Below, in pieces: positions 1 through 8,076 of a DNA stretch of 64,000 bases. Positions within the stretch are counted from its first letter, which is position 1; the number at the start of each line of letters is the position of its first letter. Source of the DNA: Paenibacillus donghaensis (GTDB lineage: Bacteria > Bacillota > Bacilli > Paenibacillales > Paenibacillaceae); the NCBI RefSeq assembly GCF_002192415.1, contig NZ_CP021780.1, positions 1,984,001 through 2,048,000 of the forward strand. The letters are read 5' to 3'. A program made the position numbers and the translations under genes. Under the pieces are notes generated by a model, which worked only from the letters and a program-made list of their open reading frames with translations, had not been told where the DNA came from and ran no database searches.

Positions 1-654
1 TTCAACCGGAAGATCTTCTACCGTATGCTGGATGAGCTGTTGGCTCTTTTTCCATCCATTAAAGTGATGGGCATTGGCATCCCCGGTCAGTCGGTAAACG
101 GCAAGATTATCGTCAGCAGCCACCAAGAGCTGCAAGGGGTTGAACTGGCCGGAGAGCTGGAGCGAAGATATGGATTGCCTGTGGTGCTGGAGAATGACGT
201 GAATGCCGCTGTGAGCGGGTATTGCCATCACAAGCAGACTGCTGAGGAGCAATGTATTCTAGGGATTTATTTTCCGGAGAAGTATCCGCCCGGGGTAGGG
301 ATTTACCTGAACGAAGGTATTGTAAAAGGCAAAAATGGAATGGCCGGAGAGATCAAGTTTCTTCCATTGAATGTGGATTGGTACCGTGCCATGACAGCTG
401 AAGTATTCATTGAAACCGTCTGTACGATTGTACAGACCTTAAGTGCGGTTCTTGCCCCGGATCAAATCGTGATCTACCGCGAACAGATCGATGTGGAAGC
501 CTGGCGCTCCGGATGGGATTCTTATCAATCCACCCACGGATTGCCGTCTGCTCCTGAGATCAGGATATCCAACGCCTTTTATGAGGACTTCAAGGAAGGC
601 ATGAAGTGGCTGACACTGCAAGCGCTGGAACCCAAACTACAAAATCAACTCTGA
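1..654 (+). CDS. ROK-family protein (C-terminal part; 5' end outside window)
   Basis: The reading frame is open from base 1, so the gene begins upstream of the window and only about 217 residues are visible. These residues contain an IGIPGQ-like glycine turn and a VVLENDVNAAVSGY stretch typical of the ROK sugar kinase/repressor fold. The cysteine-rich zinc motif of many ROK proteins is not visible, so this may be a divergent regulator rather than an active sugar kinase. The N-terminus, where a DNA-binding domain would lie, is missing. The following MFS transporter starts inside or just after its 3' end, which suggests joint transcription and perhaps a sugar-related role. Family assignment is fairly sure; kinase or regulator is open. 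Confidence 0.7.
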   Translation, partial: FNRKIFYRMLDELLALFPSIKVMGIGIPGQSVNGKIIVSSHQELQGVELAGELERRYGLPVVLENDVNAAVSGYCHHKQTAEEQCILGIYFPEKYPPGVGIYLNEGIVKGKNGMAGEIKFLPLNVDWYRAMTAEVFIETVCTIVQTLSAVLAPDQIVIYREQIDVEAWRSGWDSYQSTHGLPSAPEIRISNAFYEDFKEGMKWLTLQALEPKLQNQL

Positions 655-674
655 GAACGGATGAACATCAATCT

Positions 675-1868
675 ATGGCTACTTATTTCTTAATCGTGAT
701 TTATTTGGCATTTATCAGCTTGGGCTTGCCTGACTCCTTGCTTGGGTCGGCTTGGCCGCTTATGCGCCTGGATTTCGCAGCTCCCCTGGAGACGGCGGGT
801 CTGCTGTTTATGGTCATTTCGGCGGGGACTATCCTATCGAGTCTGGCCAGCGGAGCGGTGCTGAAACGGCTTGGAACAGGCAGAGTTACCCTGATCAGCT
901 GTATCATGACAGCCGGAGCACTGGCAGGCATTGCCTATTCGCCGTCTCTGCTATGGCTGATTCTCTGTGCGATTCCCCTGGGACTTGGCGCGGGTTCGGT
1001 AGATGCCGGGCTTAACAACTATGTCGCTGCAAATTACAAGGCCCATCATATGAGCTGGCTGCACTGCTTCTGGGGAGTGGGGGCTACCCTGGGTCCCATC
1101 ATTATGGCCCAGTTCATTTCAGGAGAGAATCATTGGAGATGGGGGTATTTAACAGTCTCCGGGATTCAGCTTCTGCTAGTGGTAGTTCTTGCCTTGACGC
1201 TCCCGTTGTGGAAACGGATTGAAGAGAATAACCCGCACAAGTCCAATGAAGGTGCGGAAGAACAGGAGCAGTCATTCGATACGGTCAAACCACTGCGGAT
1301 CAAAGGTGTGAAATGGGCGATGTTCACCTTCTTCTTCTTCTGTGGTGTGGAAGCAACCGTTAATCTGTGGGGGAGCAGCTTTCTGGTCAATATGAAGGAC
1401 CTGCCTCCGGCAACGGCTGCCCAGTGGGTATCGCTGTATTTCGGCGGGATCACGGTGGGCCGCTTGGTTACGGGGTTTATTACCTTCAAAGTCAGCAATC
1501 GCATGCTGATCCGAGCAGGTCAGTGGACGGCATTGGCTGGTGCGTTGCTTCTTCTCCTGCCGCTGCCATCCGCCTTCTCGTTAGCGGGTTTTATCATCAT
1601 TGGATTAGGGCTGGCTCCAATCTTCCCTTGTATGCTGCATGAAACGCCCGTACGATTTGGCAAAAAGCATTCTCAGAGCATTATGGGCTACCAGATGGCC
1701 ATGGCCTATACAGGAACCTGCCTGCTTCCACCGCTGTTTGGATTTCTGGCTTCCAATATAACGATTGCTATGTTCCCACTCTATGTGGCGGTACTTGCTG
1801 CGGCTATGCTCCTATTCTCTGAACAATTAAACTCTATAGTGAGGAGGGTACACAATGATAGGCTTTAA
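675..1868 (+). CDS. MFS transporter
   Basis: This encodes a hydrophobic protein of about 397 residues with roughly twelve membrane segments and a central hydrophilic loop rich in glutamate and lysine near residues 185-210. It fits a major facilitator superfamily permease of the FucP/sugar symporter-like type. I chose the ATG at 675, just before the first membrane segment. A GTG at 606, inside the preceding ROK gene, has a better ribosome binding site (AAGGAAGG six bases upstream) and would add 23 polar residues, so the start is uncertain. The gene overlaps the next small gene by 14 bases. The substrate cannot be told; the ROK neighbour makes a sugar plausible. Confidence 0.8.
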   Translation: MATYFLIVIYLAFISLGLPDSLLGSAWPLMRLDFAAPLETAGLLFMVISAGTILSSLASGAVLKRLGTGRVTLISCIMTAGALAGIAYSPSLLWLILCAIPLGLGAGSVDAGLNNYVAANYKAHHMSWLHCFWGVGATLGPIIMAQFISGENHWRWGYLTVSGIQLLLVVVLALTLPLWKRIEENNPHKSNEGAEEQEQSFDTVKPLRIKGVKWAMFTFFFFCGVEATVNLWGSSFLVNMKDLPPATAAQWVSLYFGGITVGRLVTGFITFKVSNRMLIRAGQWTALAGALLLLLPLPSAFSLAGFIIIGLGLAPIFPCMLHETPVRFGKKHSQSIMGYQMAMAYTGTCLLPPLFGFLASNITIAMFPLYVAVLAAAMLLFSEQLNSIVRRVHNDRL

Positions 1869-2085
1869 GAACTTGTTCCGTTCCTTCGCCGCGGAAGTTC
1901 ACAGAGTGGAGTGTGAAGATTATAAGAATATCAAGGAAATGGTCAACAGGTTCTCTCCTGAGCAATCACAAGCCTACCTGACCGCCCTGATCAAAGCGGG
2001 TGCTGACTTCGAAGGAGTGTCTCCTATGGCATTTGTGAACCAATTATGTCGGGATATCTCCAAGAACACAGACCTGAAGCAATAA
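1855..2085 (+). CDS. small hypothetical protein
   Basis: This encodes a 76-residue soluble protein of mixed charge without a signal peptide or membrane segment. I do not recognise its family. It has a strong ribosome binding site (GAGGAGGG) shortly before the ATG and overlaps the end of the MFS gene by 14 bases, so it is probably translated from the same transcript. The predicted character is helical, with the conserved-looking stretch FSPEQSQAYLTALIKAG. No function is proposed. Confidence 0.7.
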   Translation: MIGFKNLFRSFAAEVHRVECEDYKNIKEMVNRFSPEQSQAYLTALIKAGADFEGVSPMAFVNQLCRDISKNTDLKQ

Positions 2086-2215
2086 TCGTTTATGAATCCA
2101 TTGTATGAGCTGTTCAGCGAATAATATAAATATAATATTTTACAAATGATCAATGATTCCCCATACTAATCTTACGGTTAATAGAATTAATTAACTAGAG
2201 AAGAGAGGGAATACC

Positions 2216-4687
2216 GTGAGAAAGTATTGGATTGTAGCCGTATTGCTGGCTCTGGTGGTGACGGGGTGTGACAACAGCCTAGCCAATGATGAGGGGGCAT
2301 GGACCGGCAAGCTGGTTACCAACAGCGACATTGCAGGAACTGCCAACAGCGACATTGTAGGAGGCGGAGAGGGTTCGGATGCACCTGCAGACAGCTCTGC
2401 AGATGAGGAGTTGGCAGAGAAAAGCCGGGAGCTGTCCGAATTAATTGATGATTTAAGCTACACAACCAGCGTGCAGGAGTTGAAGAAGAAATATGGCACG
2501 GAGAAAGAGCAGCAGATTATGCCGCTCTATAATGTGGATGAGAGCCAGCCGTTTACGTTTCATTTCAAAGCCGATATGCTGGATGTGGATTATTTCGAGT
2601 CGGTTACTGTACATACGGATATTAAAGGGTTGCCTGAGAGCAAAATTTACAGTTTATTGGATGCCGATGTCTCTATTCCGGGTCAAACCTCCATTACTGT
2701 GAAGCCCTATTATGCCTTGCTAAGCTCATTGGATACGACAAGAGATGAGGAATCCTGGGGATATGCACCGGTTTATTATTTGCGTGTGAACTACGATCTG
2801 AATACAACGACACCCACGAAGCTCGCCAAGCCGCTGATTATTCCTTTTACGGTCAAAGCTCCGATTGAGTCGCCCGATCTGTCCTACGAGATCACTTCCG
2901 ACAACAGGCTGAAGCTGGTGTGGGATAAGGTGCCTGGTGCGGACCGTTATAAGGTGTACAATGTCTCTTCTTTTGATCACAACAAAAAGACCTTGGGCCC
3001 TGAAGAAGGCTATTCCGGCTCTTTCCCTGCTCTTATTGGGGAGGTGGAGGGTACGGAGTTCACAAATTTTGCCGAGGATAATTATGACGGTCAATATACG
3101 GATGACAGCGAAAGCGGAAGGGACGGCGTGATCTCTCAGAATTTGCTGGTGACTGGAGATTACTATGTGACTGCAGTAAAAGGGGACAAGGAGTCCAATT
3201 TCAGTCCGGTTGTCAGCACCCATTCGTTATCCAAGAATCTGCCGATGAGTCTCTCCGATAATGCAATGTTCTATTCCAACTATGAAACAGTCAAAGAACT
3301 CCCCCGGAAGACCAAAGTTCTCTTCATTGATGAGTCCGAAGTTACGAGGAATGTGATTTATGGAGATTACAAATTGGATGAATCCGGGTTCGGGATCATT
3401 GATTTCAAGATTGAAGGCACTGCGCTCCACGGTGCGGTGCTGGTGTTCGACTTCGATCTCCAGGCTTACGAGAAGCTGCGCAGCAGCTCGGAAGGGAATC
3501 AGAATAATAATTTCAACGGATATATCGAACCTTTGAATACTACCGCACATATTCCTGAACTCGATGTACCCACGTTCATAGGCGGCAGTATGTTCGATTT
3601 CGGCGATAAGGAGGATGTAATTGCCGCACAGCTCTCGAATACCCGCAAGCTGGTGGAGAAGGCTAATGAAGCCCGGGTCCCCATACTGAGAACAGAGACT
3701 CAGGTTCCAGTGAATGCCAATTCTGCACTGGAGGAGTATCTGGCTCTGCACCTGGTGAATGTCAGCGGTGTTATTCCGCTTGACGCATTTCCTGAAGCGC
3801 AGAATTTCGAAACGCTATCCGATACGTTCCAGCAGGTGATGTACCAGAATCCGCTGATTATGGATGTAGAGAACTATGGCTATGATTATAATTCCCTAAG
3901 CTTCTATGTGAGTTACAGTGATTCCAGAGAGAACATTCAACAGAAGCAGCAGGAGACGGTTGCAGCCGCCAAGCGGATTGTGGACACTATTATCAAGCCG
4001 GATATGAATAATAACGTCAAGCGTAAAGTGGTATACGACTATCTGAATGACAATGCACTCTATGATGATGATGCATTGGCCAACGCAGAAGCCTACAACT
4101 ACCTGAAAGTCGATAAAGAGTATAACGATTCTTTTAATGCTTATGGAATTATGGTTGACGGGATCGGGGTCTGCTCCAGCTATGCGTCTGCTTACAAAAT
4201 GTTAAGCGATCTGGCCGGTCTAGACAGCATTGTGGTTACCGGCAAACTTGGAACAGGGCCGCATGCCTGGAACAAGGTGCTGATCAACAAGCAATGGGTG
4301 AATGTAGACCCTACCAATAATGAGACCAACGCCGGAGTTCCTTATATGCTGTATAACACCAATGACAAAACGGCGGTAGCCCTGGATTTTCATGAGGATA
4401 AGGACTACTGGATCGACACCGAGCTGAAGAAGTTTGCTTCCAAAGACAACTCGCAGGATTATTATGTGAGCCATGGTTTAGAGGCAGCAACCCTGGCTGA
4501 ATATAAATCGAAGCTGATTAAAGAGCTGAAAGCGGGCGGAAGCTCTATCGTCATTCGTTTAAGCGCTGACCTGGATGATGATGAGATCATGAACCAGACG
4601 GCCGCGGCTTATAGTGCAGTTGCACCGGACAAACAGGAGAACGCGCAGATGTATGAACTGAAGAATTATATCATTATAGAGCATTAA
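2216..4687 (+). CDS. lipoprotein with fibronectin-like and transglutaminase-like domains
   Basis: This encodes an 823-residue exported lipoprotein. It starts at a GTG with AGAGAGGGA upstream. The signal peptide ends in the lipobox VTGC with the lipidated cysteine at residue 18. A short repeated linker (NSDIAG / NSDIVG) and an acidic low-complexity stretch follow. Around residues 215-330 there is a fibronectin type III-like segment (LKLVWDKVPGADRYKVYNV). The C-terminal part is a transglutaminase-like domain with a plausible triad at Cys653 (GVCSSYAS), His683 (GPHAWNK) and Asp698 (NVDPTNN). Known families of this type cross-link or cleave proteins or act as peptidases at the cell surface. The substrate is unknown. 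It appears to be transcribed alone and is followed by an intrinsic terminator. Confidence 0.85.
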   Translation: MRKYWIVAVLLALVVTGCDNSLANDEGAWTGKLVTNSDIAGTANSDIVGGGEGSDAPADSSADEELAEKSRELSELIDDLSYTTSVQELKKKYGTEKEQQIMPLYNVDESQPFTFHFKADMLDVDYFESVTVHTDIKGLPESKIYSLLDADVSIPGQTSITVKPYYALLSSLDTTRDEESWGYAPVYYLRVNYDLNTTTPTKLAKPLIIPFTVKAPIESPDLSYEITSDNRLKLVWDKVPGADRYKVYNVSSFDHNKKTLGPEEGYSGSFPALIGEVEGTEFTNFAEDNYDGQYTDDSESGRDGVISQNLLVTGDYYVTAVKGDKESNFSPVVSTHSLSKNLPMSLSDNAMFYSNYETVKELPRKTKVLFIDESEVTRNVIYGDYKLDESGFGIIDFKIEGTALHGAVLVFDFDLQAYEKLRSSSEGNQNNNFNGYIEPLNTTAHIPELDVPTFIGGSMFDFGDKEDVIAAQLSNTRKLVEKANEARVPILRTETQVPVNANSALEEYLALHLVNVSGVIPLDAFPEAQNFETLSDTFQQVMYQNPLIMDVENYGYDYNSLSFYVSYSDSRENIQQKQQETVAAAKRIVDTIIKPDMNNNVKRKVVYDYLNDNALYDDDALANAEAYNYLKVDKEYNDSFNAYGIMVDGIGVCSSYASAYKMLSDLAGLDSIVVTGKLGTGPHAWNKVLINKQWVNVDPTNNETNAGVPYMLYNTNDKTAVALDFHEDKDYWIDTELKKFASKDNSQDYYVSHGLEAATLAEYKSKLIKELKAGGSSIVIRLSADLDDDEIMNQTAAAYSAVAPDKQENAQMYELKNYIIIEH

Positions 4688-4715
4688 CGATTGGCCCTGA
4701 ACCTGGCGCGGGCAA

Positions 4716-4748
4716 GCCCTGATACGATTTATGGTATCAGGGCTTTTG
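4716..4748 (+). terminator. intrinsic terminator after the lipoprotein gene
   Basis: A perfect ten-base stem (GCCCTGATAC / GTATCAGGGC) with an eight-base loop is followed by a short T run 28 bases past the lipoprotein stop codon. Confidence 0.8.
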
Positions 4749-4968
4749 GTATTTCTTTGAGGCAGAAGTTTAAGCCATGAAGAAGATATTATGATGTTAG
4801 CATGCATAACATTAGCGGGTGTTTTTTGTGTATTTTCACTAATACATCTAGTTTATGATTGATAACGAGACGGCATTCAGTTTAAAATAGATGTACCGAG
4901 TGATATAAAGTGACATATAATAATCGAAAGATCGGCCAAATATACGGACAGATGAGAGGATGAGGGTC

Positions 4969-6015
4969 ATGACGAATGAGACAACGACACCACCAAAAGA
5001 GCTTGAGCTGCCTCGTGACTGTACGTTCACTCCCGAGGACTGGCGGGTGCTTGCCGAATATTGGTACCCTGTCGCGGTTGCCGATGAGGTGCAGGATAAG
5101 CCGGTAGCCGTGAAACTGCTGGATATGAAGCTGGTCTGTTACCGCAGCAACGGGAAGATCGTGATCGCCCGTGACCTCTGCTTCCACCGTGGAGCGCCGC
5201 TCAGCAAGGGCTGGGTTGATAACGGGGAGATTGTCTGTCCTTATCATGGCTTTCGTTATAATTGTGAGGGCAAATGTACGGCAGTGCCGGCACACCCCAG
5301 CTCCAGAATCTCACCCAAGCTGAAGCTGATCGTGTATCCTGCTGTGGAGCGTTATGGACTGGTATGGACCTGTCTTGGTTCAGCGTCTGAGCAGATTCCG
5401 GATTTTGCGGCCTGGGACGATCCCGATTATATCAATATTCTGATCCCAAGCTTCGATATTGCCGGTTCGGCCGGGCGGCAGATGGAAGGTTTTCTGGATG
5501 TGTCGCATTTCGCTTATGTCCACACCGCAACGTTCGGAGACCGCAATAATACAGAGGTTCCGCAATATAAAGTCAGACGTGAAGGCGACCAGCTGGTGGC
5601 CGAATACTGGAGCACGGTCAGCAATTACGGCAAAGGCCAGGATAACCCGGCCCCGGAGGGCTTCGAGTGGCTGCGTGAATTCCGGGTGTTCCCGCCGTTC
5701 GCCGCTTCTCTCCAAGTGTATTTTCCGGATGAAGGCAGGCTGAATATCCTGAACTGCGCTTCGCCGGTATCGGCCCGCTACACGCGGCTGTTCTGTCCAA
5801 TCTCACGCAATTTTGACAAAAACGCACCTGTGGAGGATACGATCAATTTTAACCTTCAGGTCTTCCAGGAGGATGCAGAGATGGTGGAGGCGCAGACCCC
5901 GGAGGATCTTCCGCTCGACCTGCAGGCCGAAGCCCACATCCCGGCAGACCGCACATCGATTGCTTACCGGCAGGTACTTACTTCATTGGGACTTGGGCAA
6001 TCTTATACTTCATAG
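4969..6015 (+). CDS. Rieske [2Fe-2S] non-heme iron oxygenase (alpha subunit type)
   Basis: This 348-residue protein has an N-terminal Rieske domain with the cluster ligands Cys71/His73 (DLCFHRG) and Cys90/His93 (CPYHGF). It then has the mononuclear iron site motif DVSHFAYVH, giving Asp177, His180 and His185. It therefore resembles ring-hydroxylating or O-demethylating oxygenases of the vanillate demethylase/chlorophyllide oxygenase type. The ATG at 4969 is preferred over 4960 because GAGAGG lies nine bases before it. No reductase or ferredoxin gene is adjacent, so its electron donor must be encoded elsewhere. Substrate unknown. Confidence 0.85.
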   Translation: MTNETTTPPKELELPRDCTFTPEDWRVLAEYWYPVAVADEVQDKPVAVKLLDMKLVCYRSNGKIVIARDLCFHRGAPLSKGWVDNGEIVCPYHGFRYNCEGKCTAVPAHPSSRISPKLKLIVYPAVERYGLVWTCLGSASEQIPDFAAWDDPDYINILIPSFDIAGSAGRQMEGFLDVSHFAYVHTATFGDRNNTEVPQYKVRREGDQLVAEYWSTVSNYGKGQDNPAPEGFEWLREFRVFPPFAASLQVYFPDEGRLNILNCASPVSARYTRLFCPISRNFDKNAPVEDTINFNLQVFQEDAEMVEAQTPEDLPLDLQAEAHIPADRTSIAYRQVLTSLGLGQSYTS

Positions 6016-6024
6016 AAGCAGTTG

Positions 6025-6068
6025 GCCGCTCTCATGCAGACAAGAATCTGCATCGGGGCGGTTTTTTT
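6025..6068 (+). terminator. intrinsic terminator after the Rieske oxygenase
   Basis: An imperfect stem (GCCGCTCTCATGCAG paired with CTGCATCGGGGCGG) is followed by seven T residues. Hairpin repeat copy A begins directly after the T run. Confidence 0.75.
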
Positions 6069-6206
6069 AAAATATAAGAAATTATATGTTCCACACTATA
6101 ATTCATCCTTCTATTTTTCGCAGAAATGGATGCCTGAAAGCGATACGTAGTATCGCTGCTTCGGAAGCATACGCTTTGCAGAGGACGGCGAAGCCGTTTC
6201 TTCTTA
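6069..6206. repeat. dispersed hairpin repeat, copy A (long form)
   Basis: This is a roughly 135 bp member of a family seen seven times in the window. It starts with ATATAAGAA and a T-rich arm, then CGCAGAAA(C/T)GGATG, an internal hairpin GCGATAC-GTA-GTATCGC, a second hairpin GCTTC-G-GAAGC, and a closing arm GACGGCGAAGCCGTTTCT. It lies between the terminator of the oxygenase and the end of the DUF2812 gene; its last bases supply that gene's stop codon. Confidence 0.85.
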
Positions 6207-6857
6207 TTTGTGTGTAAGTTTATCTTCTTGCGTCCTTTTATATTGTTTATTTGCCTTAAATGCGAAATACAGATATATCATTATTATAAAGGGTAATAAT
6301 ATCCACATAAAACCTCTACCCAGGGCGAATGGTGTTTCGAAAAGAAAGGCCCTCCAGAAAGCCACTCCGTTCAGATCCCATAGTCCCGGAGTATAATATA
6401 GTAATTTCGGATCAAGCAATGCTTCCAGATCGATCGCATCAGTAGAAATGAGTGCTGCCAGTACAAGGATGAAGGAACAAGCCAACATAGCCCACATATT
6501 CGACAGCCGCTTGTACCGACCGGCTCTGGAATCGACATCCGAAAAGATTTCTTCACTTCCCTGTGTGCCTTTTTTCTTGAAATACTGATATCCCGAGCTT
6601 TTTGTCCCCGTGATATGTTCCCAGCCGCTGTCCGCAAATAAAGAACAGTAATCATCGAAATCCTCCCGTTTTTTAAAGATGCGGTAGTCCATTTTTATAG
6701 TTGAATTCTCAGACCTTTCAGGTTTGAATTCATAGCCGAACGCCGTTTTTTTGGTGAATCGGTAACCCTGCCTCGCCATGTCAGTAAGCCAGCTTTCTTC
6801 TTTGTCGAAGTTAGTAAAAAACTTGAATTTTCTCATTCGCGGTTCCTCCATTCTCAT
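6204..6857 (-). CDS. DUF2812 membrane protein
   Basis: This 217-residue protein has an N-terminal soluble DUF2812-like domain (RKFKFFTNFDKEESWLTDMA, later GYRFTKK and DYRIFKKREDFDDYCSLFADSGWE) and two C-terminal membrane segments near residues 122-140 and 182-202. DUF2812 proteins are commonly encoded with a PadR regulator, as here: the start overlaps the padR-like stop by four bases. A second ATG at 6836 would remove seven residues. The biochemical role is unknown; a membrane-associated stress or efflux-linked function is only a guess. The stop codon lies in hairpin repeat copy A. Confidence 0.8.
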   Translation of the reverse strand: MRMEEPRMRKFKFFTNFDKEESWLTDMARQGYRFTKKTAFGYEFKPERSENSTIKMDYRIFKKREDFDDYCSLFADSGWEHITGTKSSGYQYFKKKGTQGSEEIFSDVDSRAGRYKRLSNMWAMLACSFILVLAALISTDAIDLEALLDPKLLYYTPGLWDLNGVAFWRAFLFETPFALGRGFMWILLPFIIMIYLYFAFKANKQYKRTQEDKLTHK

Positions 6858-7165
6858 TTCAATCGATCTATCGTACTGTCAATCATGTATTGCATTCGCT
6901 CAAGGTCAAGGCGTAAAATATCCAACCCTTTGTGGGTAATGGCATACACCTTGCGGCGGCTGTCCTCGCTGGCCACAGGCTGAATGAACTTTAGCTTTAC
7001 CAGATTCTCAATCGCGCCATACAGGGTTCCCGCAGCCATTCGAACTTGCCCGCCGCTGAGTTCCTCCACTTTCTGCATGATTAGATAACCGTGAGCAGGC
7101 TCGACCAAGGCCAACAGAATGTAATAAACAGTTTCAGTCAACGGCAAGTGCTTATCTCTTTCCAT
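6854..7165 (-). CDS. PadR-family transcriptional regulator
   Basis: This 103-residue winged-helix protein has the PadR pattern (LTETVYYILLALVEPAHGYLI, later RMAAGTLYGAIENLVKLKFI and RRKVYAITHKG) and a short C-terminal helix for dimerisation. GGAGGT precedes the ATG. It is the first gene of a two-gene unit with the DUF2812 protein. A perfect 19-base inverted repeat about 40 bases upstream is a candidate operator, so autoregulation is likely. The inducing ligand is unknown. Confidence 0.9.
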   Translation of the reverse strand: MERDKHLPLTETVYYILLALVEPAHGYLIMQKVEELSGGQVRMAAGTLYGAIENLVKLKFIQPVASEDSRRKVYAITHKGLDILRLDLERMQYMIDSTIDRLK

Positions 7166-7201
7166 GCTTACCTCCTGTGAAAAAAATATATCGTCTAACT
7201 G

Positions 7202-7248
7202 TATAAAGTTAAACTGTATAGTTATACTATATACAGTTTAACTTTATA
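7202..7248 (-). promoter_or_regulatory. candidate PadR operator/promoter palindrome
   Basis: Two perfect 19-base arms (7202-7220 and 7230-7248, core GTTAAACTGTATA / TATACAGTTTAAC) flank a nine-base spacer. The site is AT-rich and lies just upstream of the PadR gene, so it probably overlaps the promoter. Its size and symmetry suit a dimeric repressor. Confidence 0.65.
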
Positions 7249-7359
7249 TTGCAACATGGAAAAAGGGATTAAATCCAATCCGGTTTCTATGAATAGGGTG
7301 GAGGCCCAGCGGAATGAACGGGCAGATCTGCCCCATTGTTCAGCTTGGGACTGCGGTAG

Positions 7360-7971
7360 CAGGACATCACCTGTGATTTCGCAGAATTCTACCTGGATGC
7401 AGTCTGGAACGGTCCGACCGGGCAACTGGCAGCGGCATTATATGGTCTGGGCGAGACAGGGACAGCGGAGGTTGCCGAGGTCATTGCAGCCTATGCCGAC
7501 GGGGAGTCTGTAACGGTGCGTAAAGCCGTCATCCACGGTTTGTCCCGACTGCAGCCTGAAGCTTATCTGGGGCTGTTTCTGCAGGAGCTGCAGGATGAGC
7601 ACCCGGGCGTATCGCGGGCGGCTGCCAAGGCGCTGGGGTGTATCCCTTACCTGATTCCAAAACAGGAACTATCGGCAATAGCGACTAGGGAGCAGTCCTT
7701 ACATGTGCTGCGGAATACGCTGCGGGTACTTGGCTCGTTGAATAAGTGGGAGCAGCTGGATATTCTTCTGGGCATGCTGGAGACTGCTGCAACAGAATCT
7801 GTCCGGCAGGAATTATTGCAGCAGTTGGACGGCTGGATCGCGGGCTTCAACCGCCAATTCGCCGCCAAACCGCTGTCTACCGCCACATCTCTGCTGGAAG
7901 TTCGCTTGCAGAGCACCCGGCGTCTGCTGGGTGAACGCAGAGCGGACGTATTAACCTGGCTGATCAGCTGA
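7360..7971 (+). pseudogene. HEAT-repeat protein remnant
   Basis: The frame from 7360 to 7971 reads as alpha-helical repeats (for example GQLAAALYGLGETGTAEVAE and SVTVRKAVIHGLSRLQPEAY) of the HEAT/PBS-lyase repeat type. It is preceded directly by a TAG stop at 7357 and has no good start with a ribosome binding site; the first ATG is at 7516, inside a repeat. A plausible N-terminal piece lies in another frame from an ATG at 7314 after GGGTGGAGG and ends at a stop near 7375, as if one base shift separated the halves. I therefore read it as a truncated or frameshifted gene. HEAT proteins are usually scaffolds; no specific role can be given. Confidence 0.55.
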
Positions 7972-7979
7972 GGGCTAGG

Positions 7980-8070
7980 CTCTCTGTAATTTAATTCACA
8001 ATCAAGGGTCGATGCATAGTGTAAAGTATATTTATGCATGATTATGTTAGTTAACTTACAGAGAGAAAGG
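7980..8070 (+). promoter_or_regulatory. structured leader that may hide the permease ribosome binding site
   Basis: CTCTCTGTAA (7980-7989) can pair with TTACAGAGAG (8056-8065), and the second arm runs into the ribosome binding site GAAAGG. Inside lies another pair, ATGCATA (8012-8018) with TATGCAT (8033-8039). The nested pairing could control translation of the permease. This is inference from base pairing only. Confidence 0.4.
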
Positions 8071-8076
8071 GTCATT

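Noticed and set aside
4793..4864. 23-codon hydrophobic frame (MMLACITLAGVFCVFSLIHL)
   Set aside because: It has no ribosome binding site at a suitable distance and no terminator, so support is too weak.
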